From Arion vulgaris (lineage: Eukaryota > Mollusca > Gastropoda > Stylommatophora > Arionidae), in NCBI GenBank assembly GCA_020796225.1, contig CM036775.1, positions 2,480,893-2,544,892 of the forward strand: 64,000 nt of DNA. Direction: 5' to 3'. Shown one piece after another: positions 54,601 through 64,000 of the stretch (the first letter of the stretch is position 1; each line of letters begins with the position of its first letter). The position numbers and the translations under genes were made by a program. Under the pieces are notes generated by a model. It was not told where the DNA came from. It ran no database searches and worked only from the letters and a program-made list of their open reading frames with translations.

Positions 54601-55425
54601 AGAGTGAATAATTATGAGTTGTGGTCCTAGATGAGTGGCACTTTTAGTGAAATATGGTCTGAGGTGAAATGTATAATTAATGAGTTGTGGTCCTAGATGA
54701 GTGGCACTTTTAGTGAAATATGGTCTGAGGTGAAATGTATAATTAATGAGTTGTGGTCCTAGATGAGTGGCACTTTTAGTGAAATATGGTCTGAGGTGAA
54801 ATGTATAATTAGTGAGTTGTGGTCCTAGATGAGTGGCACTTTTAGTGAAATATGGTCTGAGGTGAAATGTATAATTAGTGAGTTGTAGTCCTAGATGAGT
54901 GGCACTTTTAGTGAAATATGGTCTGAGGTGAAATGTATAATTAGTGAGTTGTAGTCCTAGATGAGTGGCACTTTTAGTGAAATATGGTCTGAGGTGAAAT
55001 GTATAATTAGTGAGTTGTGGTCCTAGATGAGTGGTACTTTTAGTGAAATATGGTCTGAGGTGAAATGTTTAATTAGTGAGTTGTAGTCCTAGATGAGTGG
55101 CACTTTTAGTGAAATATGGTCTGAGGTGAAATGTATAATTAGTGAGTTGTAGTCCTAGATGAGTGGCACTTTTAGTGAAATATGGTCTGAGGTGAAATGT
55201 ATAATTAGTGAGTTGTGGTCCTAGATGAGTGGTACTTTTAGTGAAATATGGTCTGAGGTGAAATGTTTAATTAGTGAGTTGTGGTCCTAGATGAGTGGTA
55301 CTTTTAGTGAAATATGGTCTGAGGTGAAATGTATAATTAGTGAGTTGTGGTCCTAGATGAGTGGTACTTTTAGTGAAATATGATCTGAGGTGAAATGTTT
55401 AATTAGTGAGTGAGTTGTGGTCCGC
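54600..55425 (+). repeat. 66-bp minisatellite next to the TPST splice donor (~12 copies)
   Basis: Unit TGAGTTGTGGTCCTAGATGA plus GTGGCACTTTTAGTGAAATA and GGTGAAATGTATAATTAG. Spacing is exactly 66 bp (54681, 54747, ...). It ends about 60 bp from the exon 1 donor. Confidence 0.96.
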
Positions 55426-55488
55426 AATAAATTAGACACAGAGTTAAGTAACACACCTAGTCTAGAGAGAGAGACAAGAGGTACTTAC

Positions 55489-56338
55489 TTGGACAAAGCG
55501 ATACCTCCTGGTTTGCCAATAAACTCTTCATGGTGAAGCACAGACTCGTTCCATGGGATCTTTAAAAATCCAAGGATGCGACCCATCCACTCCCTGGGGT
55601 GAAGAGCAAGTTGTTCATAATACACAGGCATACATCTGAGTTGACCCACGTGCAAGCACTGGGCATACATAGTCTCTACCGCCGCGTTCCATTTCTGCAG
55701 GCACTTTCTGTAACTTGTTAAATCAAAACCTGATATGGTTACTTTCCTGGTGATGATGGAATGGACCACCGCGTCATCACGCGGATCATGAGAATAAATT
55801 TAGACTGTGGGAACTGCTGGCTAAGATACACTGATGATTTCAAAGTAAATGGGTCTTTGTTACATAAATGAGGAGCAGCTGCACCGTGTTTAGCTATAAT
55901 CTCCAGAATGAATGCTCGGACAGCAGCGTCTAAAACTTCACTGGTCACCCCTGCTTCGTCCAGTCTTTTCTTCTCCAACTCAGATCTTTCCCATTGTGTA
56001 CGCATGCCGATGATACGAGGGATGACTCTAGTTTCTTCCCCGCATCGTATATCTGGATGAGCGTCCAGCATGGCACGCATCAGAGTGGTGCCGCTTCGAG
56101 GCATTCCTCCAACGAAAATGATAGCCATGTTCTCATCATAAGTAATGATCTTACGATTTCTATCTATAATTATCTTAGTTCTCTCGTTGGGCATCATAAC
56201 AATACGGGGACCAGGATCGCATGGGAATGTCTGATAAAATATATACACCATGAACATTACACAAATTAAGAGAAACGTCTTCTGTCGCCCTATCTGACGA
56301 CACACCCCCATATTGGGATCAATCCTGCCACGCTTCAA
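55489..56338 (-). CDS. TPST: Tyrosylprotein sulfotransferase (TPST), first coding exon, frameshifted
   Basis: TPST transfers sulfate from PAPS to tyrosines of secreted and membrane proteins in the trans-Golgi. From the ATG at 56338: a short cytosolic N-terminus, a membrane anchor (residues ~21-38), a stem, the 5'-PAPS-binding [19 protein letters not shown] (77-95), [11 protein letters not shown] (98-108) with the catalytic glutamate, and CNKDP (159-163). After residue 186 the frame shifts by one base (55771-55781); the second frame goes on with [15 protein letters not shown] and [16 protein letters not shown] up to a GTAAGT donor. With one base restored, the three exons total 407 codons plus stop. 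A start at Met10 is possible. Upstream non-coding exons would lie beyond 56338. Confidence 0.96.
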
Positions 56339-56384
56339 TCTATCTATCTATTCTCGAATCCTGTTTTACCTTTCAGTGCCAGAT

Positions 56385-56590
56385 CCAAAAAGGAGACACC
56401 CAGAGCGAGCCTCTCTATGCGTCTTGTCTTTATTTTTCTTCTCCAGTCCTGATTTGCCTCACAGCTTCAGGGAAAGAAGAGATTTCTAGAACAGGCTTTA
56501 TTGTGTGCTTTATAAACAGTGTCGGCACCTCTGTTATCTCTGAGGTTTACCTTTTACGTGGTCAGCCTTTTGCTTTGTATCCACTGTATA
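56385..56590 (-). mobile_element. Dispersed repeat K, minus orientation
   Basis: Reverse complement of 36085-36300 (GCCTCACAGCTTCAGGGAAA, TCTCTGAGGTTTACC). Class unknown; likely a retroelement piece. It lies just upstream of the TPST start. Confidence 0.75.
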
Positions 56591-56719
56591 GGAGTTCAAT
56601 ATTCAAGTATTCAATTTGTAAGTACTAAATTTAATATCTATCAAATGTGAACACGTCATTTTAGAACAACTTGTTTCAGAACACTCACTAGAAGGGGTCC
56701 TGTTATCGATACCATGTCA

Positions 56720-56880
56720 ACTAGATTCTTAACACAGACAGGTGTGTTCCAGCCCAGCCAGGTGTGTTTCAACACTGACAGGTGTTCCAACACAGACAGG
56801 TGTGTTCCAATCTAGCCAGGTGTGTTTCAACACCGCAAGGTGTGTTCTAACCTAGTCAGGTGTGTTTCATATACTCATTT
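56720..56880 (+). repeat. ~20/40-bp repeat
   Basis: AGGTGTGTTCCAACCTAGCC-type units, about seven half-units. Confidence 0.88.
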
Positions 56881-56889
56881 CCTTAGACA

Positions 56890-57195
56890 TGGCTACTGTT
56901 CTCTGCTAATTATAACAATGCAGTAGATGTATATATATATATGTAGTCGGCTAACTACTTGCTAGATATATAACAATGCAGTAGATGTGTGTATATATGT
57001 AGTCGGTTAACTCTTTGCTAGATATATAACAATGCAGTAGATGTATATATATATATGTAGTCGGTTAACTACTTGCTAGATATATACAATGCAGTAGATG
57101 TGTGTATATATGTAGTCGTTAACTCTTGCTAGATATATAACAATGCAGTAGATGTATATATATATATGTAGTCGGTTAACTCTTTGCTATAGAAA
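56890..57195 (+). repeat. ~61-bp minisatellite (5 copies)
   Basis: ACAATGCAGTAGATGTATAT, ATATGTAGTCGGTTAACT and CTTGCTAGATATATA. Two variants of the TA run alternate. Confidence 0.94.
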
Positions 57196-57199
57196 TCGA

Positions 57200-57725
57200 A
57201 ATAACTTGCGTAGAAACGAATTTTGACGCTATTTGTTAGACGTTAGTAGCGTAGCCAGTTGTTAGTCAGTATCGATATCTTTGACTTTGGTATCGATTTT
57301 GTAGACGTTTCTATCAGATTTTTTGGACGTTGGTATCGATTTGCTTGAATTGTGTAGCGATTTGTTAGATGTTTCAATCGATTTTTTAGACGTTGGTAAC
57401 GATTTTTTAGACGTTGGTTACGATTTTTTAGACGTTGGTAACGATTTGTTCGACGTTGGTATAGAAGTTTTAGACGTCAGTATCGATTTGTTCGACGTTG
57501 GTATCGATTTGTTCGACGTTGGTATCGATTTGTTCGACGTTGGTAACGACTTTTTAGACGTTGGTATCGATTTGTTCGACGTTGGTATCGATTTGTTCAA
57601 CGTTGGTATAGAAGTTTTAGACGTCAGTATCGATTTGTTCGACGTTGGTATCGACTTGTTGGATGCTGGTAACGATTTGTTAGAAATTGGTATCGATGTG
57701 TTAGACGTTGGTAGCAACTTGTAAG
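57200..57725 (+). repeat. 21-bp minisatellite (~20 copies)
   Basis: Unit GACGTTGGTATCGATTTGTTC. Seven codons long, hence open on both strands (133 and 99 residues). Not a gene. Confidence 0.95.
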
Positions 57726-57949
57726 ACCGTGGGTATAAAGCTGAGGTGGCGCAGTAAATTGGACTTTTTCACAAGCGGATTATTGTTAAAATGAAGATAC
57801 GTTCTCCACATCGCCGACGCTGCTACTGTGTAAGTGCTCTCAAGTAAGTGCACTGACGATGAATATGAAGTTTGAACTTGGATTTAGACAAAAATATGAA
57901 AACTAGCTAGGCAGTCTGTATAAGACCAGACACCCCCACATTTAGCCTT
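57726..57949. other. No recognised feature
   Basis: Nothing identified. Confidence 0.4.
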
Positions 57950-58260
57950 AAAATGGGATATGAGAGGTAAGAAAGGCAGGGAGAGACCTAGAGAGACATG
58001 GAGACGAACTGTAGACAGAGAAAGAGAATAGGCGGGAAAGATCTGGAATGAACTAAGCTGGCTTACTCAACACAACAAATATAGTTGGAAGAAATTTGTT
58101 GATGATGTATGCTTCAATGGAAGCTAAGAGAAGAAGCTGATGCTGTATGCTTCAATGGAAGCTAAGAGAAAGCTGATGCTGATGTTCAATGGAAGCTAAG
58201 AGAAAACTGATGCTGTATGCTTCAATTGAAGTTAAGAGAAGAAGTCTGAGTAAGATGTTT
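57950..58260 (+). mobile_element. LINE-N 3' end with ~40-bp repeats
   Basis: Encodes 'PRETWRRTVDRER', 'WNELSWLTQHNKYSWKKFVD' and 'DVCFNGS', a LINE-type C-terminus. Its last segment CTGATGCTGTATGCTTCAAT with GGAAGCTAAGAGAA is repeated about four times (58100-58245). Confidence 0.75.
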
Positions 58261-58444
58261 TGCTTGGAAAAGGGTTCACCAGTGAACCCATCTGTACAAA
58301 AGTGTGTGCGCTATTGGATGCTATTCCCCTCGTTATCTGGAGTTGGTATAGATAGCGCCAACAACACAAATCTATAAGAATGAATCTGTTATAGAAACTA
58401 CAACGAACAACTGATTTAGTGTTTCAATTTCAACATTATGTTCC
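58261..58444. other. No recognised feature
   Basis: Nothing identified. Confidence 0.4.
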
Positions 58445-58565
58445 TATTATGAACACTGAGCTGGAGGGAGCTGCAGAAGATAGCTAGAGATAGGAAGACT
58501 TGGCATGAGTTGGTTGAGGGTCTATGCCCCAATATGGGTTAAAAGGGCACAGAGAGAGAGAGATG
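58445..58565 (+). mobile_element. LINE-J 3' terminus
   Basis: GGAGGGAGCTGCAGAAGATA, GACTTGGCATGAGTTGGTTG and GGGTTAAAAGG, followed by (AG)n, match the LINE-J end at 7985. Confidence 0.8.
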
Positions 58566-58779
58566 AACACTGAGTTTTAAAACTAACATAAATGTTAGTG
58601 ATAAACTTCAGATCTATGCTTCATTGAGAACGGAAAGGCTTAAAGAAGAAAAAGAAACCAGTCTGGGATTCTCTTAAGCTAAATCACGCGAATTTTTAGA
58701 CTGAAATTATTTCCAATGCATCTGTCTTACATGTGTGTCTATGAAATGGGTACGCAACGTGTCCACGATCTCGGCGCAA

Positions 58780-58845
58780 ACTATACAGTTCACAAAGAGT
58801 GGTTAGATTGGTTGATAAGAACGAACGTAGATATGAAGAAGAATG
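58780..58845 (+). mobile_element. Repeat H 3' scrap
   Basis: TTCACAAAGAGTGGTTAGATTGG... to GAACGAACGTAGATATGAAG resembles the H terminus. Confidence 0.5.
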
Positions 58846-59084
58846 TGATATTTTCTCAGATTCACTGGATGATAAACAGGTGTAATCCACTGTGGATATG
58901 AGAAGGTGTTAGTTCTGATATCAGTATGGTCTCATGTGACTTTGTTAATGGCGGCTGTACTGATGAACAATGCCGAAAATGATGCTAGCACGTGAAGATG
59001 GTATCTACTCAGTGTCTTGATCAGCTATCTGAAAATAAAGTGGAGAATTACAAAATGTTAGTAGTGTATTGAAAGTGCTTGCAT
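58846..59084. other. No recognised feature
   Basis: Nothing identified. Confidence 0.4.
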
Positions 59085-59650
59085 ATTCACAGAAGATGGG
59101 GATTAGACTGAAAGATGGGGGATTAGACTGACAGATGGGGGATTAGACTGAAAGATGGAGGATTAGACTGACGATGGGGATTAGACTGAAAGATGGGGAT
59201 TAGACTGAAAGATGGGGATTAGACTGAAAGATGAGAGGGATTAGACTGAAAGATGGGGGATTAGACTGAAAGATGGGGGATTAGACTGAAAGATGGGGGA
59301 TTAGACTGAAAGATGGAGGATTAGACTGAAAGATGGGGGATTAGACTGAAAGATGGGGATTAGACTGAAAGATGGGGATTAGACTGAAGATGGGATTAGA
59401 CTGAAAGATGGAGGATTAGACTGAAAGATGGAGCTGAAAGATTGAGATTGACTGAAAGATGGATGACGAAGGGATTAGACTGAAAGATGGAGGATTAGAC
59501 TGAAAGATGGGGATTAGACGGAAAGATTGGGGATTAGACTGAAAGATGGGGGATTAGACTGACAGATGGGGGATTAGACTGAAAGATGGAGGATTAGACT
59601 GAAAGATGGCGGATTAGACTGAAAGATGGGGGATAAGACTGAAAGATAGA
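59085..59650 (+). repeat. 19-20 bp minisatellite (~28 copies)
   Basis: Unit AGATGGGGGATTAGACTGAA with variable G-run length. 59395-59470 is scrambled. Confidence 0.95.
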
Positions 59651-59865
59651 AACAGCCCGCCTGCCCTGCCCGCTCGTATCGCATTGGACGACGGGTGACA
59701 AGCCCCTGTGAGTGCGGTTCAATTCCACGGGCTGGCATAAAAGCCACAGGTTCTCCAGATTTGCGCTTTCGTGGCACCGAACAGAAGGGTTACGATGTCC
59801 ATGGCACCGAGCCGAAGAGCTGAAAGCTCAGGTGCTTCTGGATCGGAAAAAAAAGATAGAGGCTA
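59650..59865 (+). mobile_element. SINE-4, plus orientation
   Basis: GCCCGCCTGCCCTGCCCGCT head, box B GCGGTTCAATTCC, body GGTTCTCCAGATTTGCGC and tail GATCGGAAAAAAAAG. Confidence 0.88.
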
Positions 59866-59934
59866 AAGTTCAAAACTAGCAAATGCTGTAACCGTAGCCT
59901 CCTATAACCATATGGACAGAGGGTTCGGGTAAAA

Positions 59935-60260
59935 ACATTCTAGGAAATAAGATCACAACCGTCACGTGACCTCGCATTCCAGTATTGTTGTATCAAGACA
60001 AATTCATTTTAAAAACAATACAACATACTAAATCAAGATTATATTATGTTACAAGTTCAGTTTAACACTAAGAAATATCAGTATTATTAACATCTTTCTG
60101 CAATAAATAACCATGGACTCATAGAATTGAGTAAACTTGCAATGTTCTATAAAACATCTTAAAAAAACCCGCCCCCAACTCAAAAATAGGTCAGGATTTC
60201 CCCACTCAGTTATATTGCCCAATTTAGAGTTGGATGTGGTGTTAACCTACCAGCTAGTCC
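59935..60260 (+). mobile_element. Repeat J, plus orientation
   Basis: GGAAATAAGATCACAACCGT, palindromic GTCACGTGAC (59961-59970), AT-rich body, end GGATTTCCCCACTCAGTTAT. Confidence 0.87.
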
Positions 60261-60324
60261 CATTGTTAAGGCACCCAAAAAAATTTACTGACAGCTAAGC
60301 AACAGAGGATCAACAGCATTTTCA

Positions 60325-60770
60325 TTCCTACTTTGTGTTACCAGATTCAAACATGGACAATGAGCAAAGAACTGTCACGAAAAAATAACGACATGTGAAA
60401 TGCGCTGCCTGCGAAAAGTTACTAACAACACCAGAAAAGACAGTCACCAACATCAGCATAAGAAAGAAAGTTGGGACAGAACCTTGCTTAAAAATCTTTG
60501 AGAAACAAAGAATGAAGTGGTTTGGCCACTTAATAAGAATGCAACCAAACTCTACAGTATACAGAGTCTTCTACAACAGAGCATCAGAAAAGAAGGCGAG
60601 AGGAAGACCACGAAAACGATAGTTAGATGACATAGCAGAATCCTGGCAAAAAGCACCCAAAAAAAAACTATCACCCAAGACATTAGAGCAGAGCAAGAGA
60701 AAAAACAGGAAACCACGACACTGGGCAACAACCCGATAGCAATGTGACGAAAAAGAAGAAGAAGGTTGAA
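60325..60770 (+). mobile_element. LINE-C 3' end
   Basis: 60330-60395 gives a 'CYQIQTWTMSKEL'-like piece. The frame then encodes TVTNISIRKKVGTEPCLKIF, KQRMKWFGHLIRMQPNSTVY and EKKARGRPRKR followed by a stop; then GACACTGGGCAACAACCCGA and a GAAGAAGAAGG end. Confidence 0.9.
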
Positions 60771-60874
60771 AGTGGTTTGATAAAATTGTTTTTTTTGTGT
60801 GGTCGTTGAGTATCTTCTTCTTTAGACATCTCTGGGCATGCGCTTAATCCACTGTGATCTACCGACTGAACGGT
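60771..60874. other. No recognised feature
   Basis: Short unassigned spacer. Confidence 0.4.
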
Positions 60875-61612
60875 CAGACGCAGGACTGGAAGGTTTCTCC
60901 AAGTTCAAAATCGAGAAGAGCAGGCTGGAAAGACGCTTCCCGTGCAAAATTCCTTAGAAAGATTTACAAATATAATTATTACAAACTATTTTCAAAACTA
61001 AATTACGAATTTTCAATTCAAATGTTGTATCAATTCTAACATATGCTAGCGAGAGTTGGAAAATGACTAAAGATATAGAAAGCAAGTTGAATGCATTTGA
61101 AAATAGATGTCTGCGAAAAATAATGAATATAAAATGGAACGAATTCAGGAGAAGTGATGAAATCAGAGACATGTCTGGTCAACCACAAGTGACAACTGTT
61201 ATAAGAAAGAGAAGATGGAGATATGTTGGGCACACCTTGAGGAGAAATGATCAAAGAATATCAAAGCAGGCATTGAAGTGGGATGCAAAGGGTTCAAGAA
61301 AGAGAGGTCGACCTAAGGAGACCCTGAAGCGAACTTTGCTGAGAGAGGCAGGAAATATCGGTCTCAGTTCCATGGAAAGATTGAGCGAGTTGCTCAGGAT
61401 AGAGCGGTATGGAGAAATTACTTGCAGGCCCTATGTAACGTATAACGGTACGAGAGGAATTATTATTTTCAATATCTTCTAAATTACATCGGGGACCGCC
61501 GCCGGTGTTATCATGTTCGTGCACAGTCACTGAGATCATCCTGTGTAAGAAAGAGATCGGAGTACACATGGTCAGTCACCGAAGTGCGATAATGATGGTC
61601 AAAGCAATCAAT
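60875..61612 (+). mobile_element. SINE-3 split by a LINE-A insertion
   Basis: 60895-61005 carries GAGAAGAGCAGGCTGGAAAG and the middle of SINE-3; 61467-61612 carries TAAATTACATCGGGGACCG and the AATCAATCAATT tail. The word ATTTTCAA...TAAATTAC appears on both sides of the LINE, an apparent ~20-bp target-site duplication. Confidence 0.88.
61006..61466 (+). mobile_element. LINE-A 3' end, best preserved copy
   Basis: Reads RIFNSNVVSILTYASESWK, then the frame at 61063 with KLNAFENRCLRKIMNIKWNE, SGQPQVTTVIRKRRWRYVGH, TLRRNDQRISKQALKWDAKG, KRGRPKETLKRTLLREAGN. A 2-base loss near 61375 shifts out of frame before the true end AQDRAVWRNYLQALCNV and the stop (about 61440). (ATT)n tail. It is the template for recognising the arrays at 10565 and 16205. 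Confidence 0.94.
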
Positions 61613-61614
61613 CA

Positions 61615-61712
61615 ATTAGTTGTCAGGTCGACTGCTGGGTGTAGCCACATTTAATCTCACCCAGGAGAGGACAGTCCTGCAGGACATGCTAAAGTGTCTG
61701 TTCTGCCTGCAT
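61615..61712 (-). mobile_element. RNase H-type LINE, C-terminal scrap
   Basis: The minus strand reads AEQTL.HVLQDCPLLGEIK, the motif after the RNase H domain. About 30 codons. Confidence 0.6.
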
Positions 61713-62000
61713 GAACTATGTAGCACCAGCGAGGGCCCCTTATGTGATTTTGAGAATTGTAAAATTTGTAGAATTTTAAATTTTAATTTATGATGAAAAC
61801 CCTTCCCGAGCTGGAGCTTTTCAGCCAATTCTTATCGATTTTCAACTGTTAATGGTTCTTTTGCGTAGTCAACTTGAAGAAATGACCTATATTTCAACGT
61901 CCGTCTCCGATAGAACTAGAAGCTCTACCTCACCTACATTAAGATCAGTGATCACTGGAAAAATATCCCAATCAATCCTCGATGGAAACTAACATATCAC
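61713..62000 (-). mobile_element. SINE-3, minus orientation
   Basis: TGTAGCACCAGCGAGGGCCC, GAGCTGGAGCTTTTCAGCCA, TTCAACGTCCGTCTCCGATA and ATCAGTGATCACTGGAAAAA. The tail is missing; the head fades near 62000. Confidence 0.82.
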
Positions 62001-62069
62001 TTGAACGCGAGAGGGAGCTCCGCATCTCAACTACAATACATCAAACGATCTTTAAAAAATTCTTCTAAT

Positions 62070-62430
62070 GTCTGGTTTCAAATAAGCCCACATAAGTAAA
62101 TTAGCAGAAAACGCCTGTATTAATTTATATTACAGACAAGCCCACATAAGTAAATTAAAATAAAATAGTTTTATTAATTTATATTACAGACAAGCCCACA
62201 TAAGTAATTTAATAGAAAACAGTTTAATTAATTTATATTACAGACAAGCCCACATAAGCAATTTAATAGAAAACAGTTTAATTAATTTCTATTACAGACA
62301 AGCCCACATAAGCAATTTAACAGAAAACAGTAATTAATTTATATTACAGACAAGCCCACATAAGTAAATTAACAGAAAACAGTTTAATTAATTTCTATCA
62401 CAGACAAGCCCACATAAGTAAATTAGCAGA
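62070..62430 (+). repeat. ~54-bp minisatellite (6 copies)
   Basis: AAGCCCACATAAGTAAATTA plus GAAAACAGTTTAATTAATTT, spaced 53-55 bp (62084, 62138, 62192, 62245, 62300). Confidence 0.95.
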
Positions 62431-62431
62431 A

Positions 62432-62640
62432 AACTCGACTGTGTGGTGCCGGGGCCCGCAAGGGAAGCAAAGTATGGAAGCTATCCTAGTAAATAAAAAG
62501 CATCACATAAATCGGATGTACTGGCCAATTGTAGACGCATAACTGGAACAACGTACAATCACTCTTAGGCTCAGATCACATACAAATCATATAGAGTGGT
62601 TGAACAAGTGGTCGATATGGAGCGTTCGAAGAAGTGGAAA
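62432..62640 (+). mobile_element. Repeat G with an internal deletion in its head
   Basis: GTGTGGTGCCGGGGCCCGCA, a jump to GGAAGCTATCCTAGTAAATA, then the complete 3' half to GGAGCGTTCGAAGAAG. Confidence 0.87.
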
Positions 62641-62664
62641 ACAGCTTTAAGCCAGCTAAAGACT

Positions 62665-62925
62665 AAAATGTCTAAAGTCGAAGTAGTGACTTCATTGCAC
62701 CGGGTTTTACACTATTTGACTCGGTCCATCTCCGCATAAATGGCACGCCAGCTGCCGAGATTATTGCAGAAAGCACAAACTCCGTCAACAATTCTATGAG
62801 TTTCTGAACCACAAAAACGCACTAATGAAGAGAACTGCACTGCCCGGATTCGAACCCACGACATTCGGAACGCAAGGCAACGGCATAACCCATTCGCTCG
62901 GCAATTCATGTTACATTCAGACATA
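62665..62925 (-). mobile_element. SINE-1, minus orientation
   Basis: TTCATTGCACCGGGTTTTAC, GCACGCCAGCTGCCGAGATT, box B as GGATTCGAACCC and box A region GGCATAACCCATTCGC. Confidence 0.9.
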
Positions 62926-62934
62926 TTTCCTTTG

Positions 62935-63125
62935 ACGTGTATACTGAATTAACCCATTTGGTTGAAATCGGATGCACATGTCCTAAACGTGTAGAAGTCT
63001 ATGCGTTTAGGGGCCTGCCAAACCAATGTGCAACGTATATACGTTCTTGGTAAATATCAAACATATCACAAAGAGTGATTCAAATTGGTCGTAAAGAACG
63101 AACGCAAAGAAGAAGAAGAATTAGC
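62935..63125 (+). mobile_element. Repeat H, 3' two thirds
   Basis: GGTTGAAATCGGATGCACAT to GAACGCAAAGAAGAAGAAG. The central hairpin is intact: CCTAAACG (62982) with CGTTTAGG (to 63012), 14 pairs including two G-U. Confidence 0.87.
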
Positions 63126-63705
63126 CAGTATACTGGCTTTGCGTCGTCTTAAAAAATACTATGAGCTTGTATGTCGGCTCGGCTGGACGAAAAGGTTAAT
63201 CACTTAGTCACATAACCATGAAAAAAACAGGTTTATTGAAAGAGGGGGAAAAAAAAGAAAGAAACGACCAAGAAGAAAGAAAGAACATTTATGCATTTCA
63301 CTAAAGATAAAAAAAATCATAAACGTATCTCTTTAAAAAAAAAAAAAAAAAGTAGTATCCGACACCGTTCTAAATAAAAAGTTGGTTCCGACACCGTACT
63401 CTGAGATCTTACTGCATTATAGCACAAAATCCCACAGAATCCACGTAATCGGCCAGTAACAGCCACCACAGAAACCACACAAAACTAACTTGTACAAAGT
63501 CTGGTAACAAAGCGTTAACTCGTTAAGTCCCAGTGCCTTGCAAAGTCACAACACGAGTGTCACACGAGGGTAAATTACGAGCGAGCTGATCGGGGGAAAA
63601 GCATGCGCTGTGTGTAAATATGTGTCCTCTTTTATTCATTTCCGTTCCCTGTGGAATATAGGGCTACAACTTGTCCATATCTTGTATATTCTTCTTTTTA
63701 TTCCT
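63126..63705. other. No recognised feature
   Basis: A-rich tracts (63200-63350), then sequence with no recognised motif. Confidence 0.4.
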
Positions 63706-64000
63706 CTCTATTCCCCGTGGAGCATATGATCTTAACAGTTGGCTGTTGCTGTTTTCTTCACGGCTTCCAGGATAATCCAGCATTCTTTAGTTTCTTAAAA
63801 AGACTCCGTCTCCAGGTATGTTTAGGACATACCCCTTTCCGCTTTCTTTGCGAGCACTTGTCTAGCGTCATCTTCCGCAGAGTATGCCCGATCCACCGTC
63901 AAGTTCTGCACGTAACATGGGTCATCGTGGGTACCTGCTCTGTTCTTATCCACAGGTCTGTACTAGGGAACCTCTATTTTTGGTGTCTGCGGTTGAAAAA
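63706..64000 (-). mobile_element. LINE 3' end running off the window
   Basis: The minus strand reads RWIGHTLRKMTLDKCSQRKR (about 63905-63845), then CPKHTWRRSLFKKLKNAGLS to 63770, the usual LINE C-terminal layout. Upstream part lies beyond base 64000. Confidence 0.75.

Larger units (their letters stand above)
33050..55488 (-). other. TPST: TPST intron 1 (22.4 kb)
   Basis: Donor GTAAGT at 55488-55483 and acceptor TTTCAG at 33055-33050. Most of it is satellite DNA and mobile elements, listed separately. No other exon is seen inside it. Confidence 0.92.

Noticed and set aside
55994..56269. Plus-strand 91-residue frame
   Set aside because: Shadow of the TPST exon on the other strand.
57323..57724. 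133-residue and 99-residue repetitive frames
   Set aside because: Products of a 21-bp (7-codon) minisatellite, open on both strands.
58955..58985. Hammerhead ribozyme (CTGATGA and GAAA 8 bases apart)
   Set aside because: The sequence between cannot form stem II.

Overview
The window is intron- and repeat-rich eukaryotic (animal) DNA. It has one recognisable host gene, a tyrosylprotein sulfotransferase (TPST) split into three coding exons on the minus strand (55489-56338, 32943-33049, 28807-29072) with canonical splice sites. Gene structure, AT content, tRNA-derived SINEs, an RNase H-bearing LINE and a Penelope-like element suggest an invertebrate, most likely a lophotrochozoan such as a mollusc. 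That placement is inference; no species can be named from the sequence alone. Apart from TPST, almost everything recognisable is mobile-element debris and tandem repeats, and most open frames here are repeat artefacts or LINE 3' ends. Layout: 1-28.8 kb lies downstream of TPST and holds a Penelope-like element with reverse transcriptase and GIY-YIG parts (2845-4600), many 5'-truncated LINE tails, several SINE families, hAT- and Tc1/mariner-type non-autonomous transposons, and minisatellites (42, 84, 102 and 22 bp units). 28.8-56.3 kb is the TPST gene. Its small intron (29073-32942) holds LINE and SINE copies and a 24-bp array. Its large intron (33050-55488, 22.4 kb) holds three big arrays (23 bp, about 4.65 kb; 28 bp, about 1.8 kb; 30 bp, about 1.2 kb), a 66-bp array ending about 60 bp from the exon's splice donor, and a piggyBac-like relic with TTAA flanks and matching terminal repeats. 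56.3-64 kb lies upstream of the TPST start and holds more minisatellites (61, 21, 20 and 54 bp units), SINEs, and a LINE inserted inside a SINE. Family names used below (LINE-A to LINE-N, SINE-1 to SINE-7, repeats G, H, J, K) are local labels defined by comparing copies inside this window; they are not database names. The main pattern is that many tandem arrays grow out of identifiable pieces of mobile elements: a SINE tail seeds the 4.65-kb 23-bp satellite, the same LINE 3' end is tandemly repeated at two separate loci, and segments inside LINE coding regions and SINE tRNA-like heads are locally multiplied. TPST carries a one-base frameshift in an otherwise intact coding sequence; together with small-indel noise in many arrays this points to residual consensus error, though a real mutation cannot be excluded. 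No CRISPR, operon, or clearly new protein-coding system was found.
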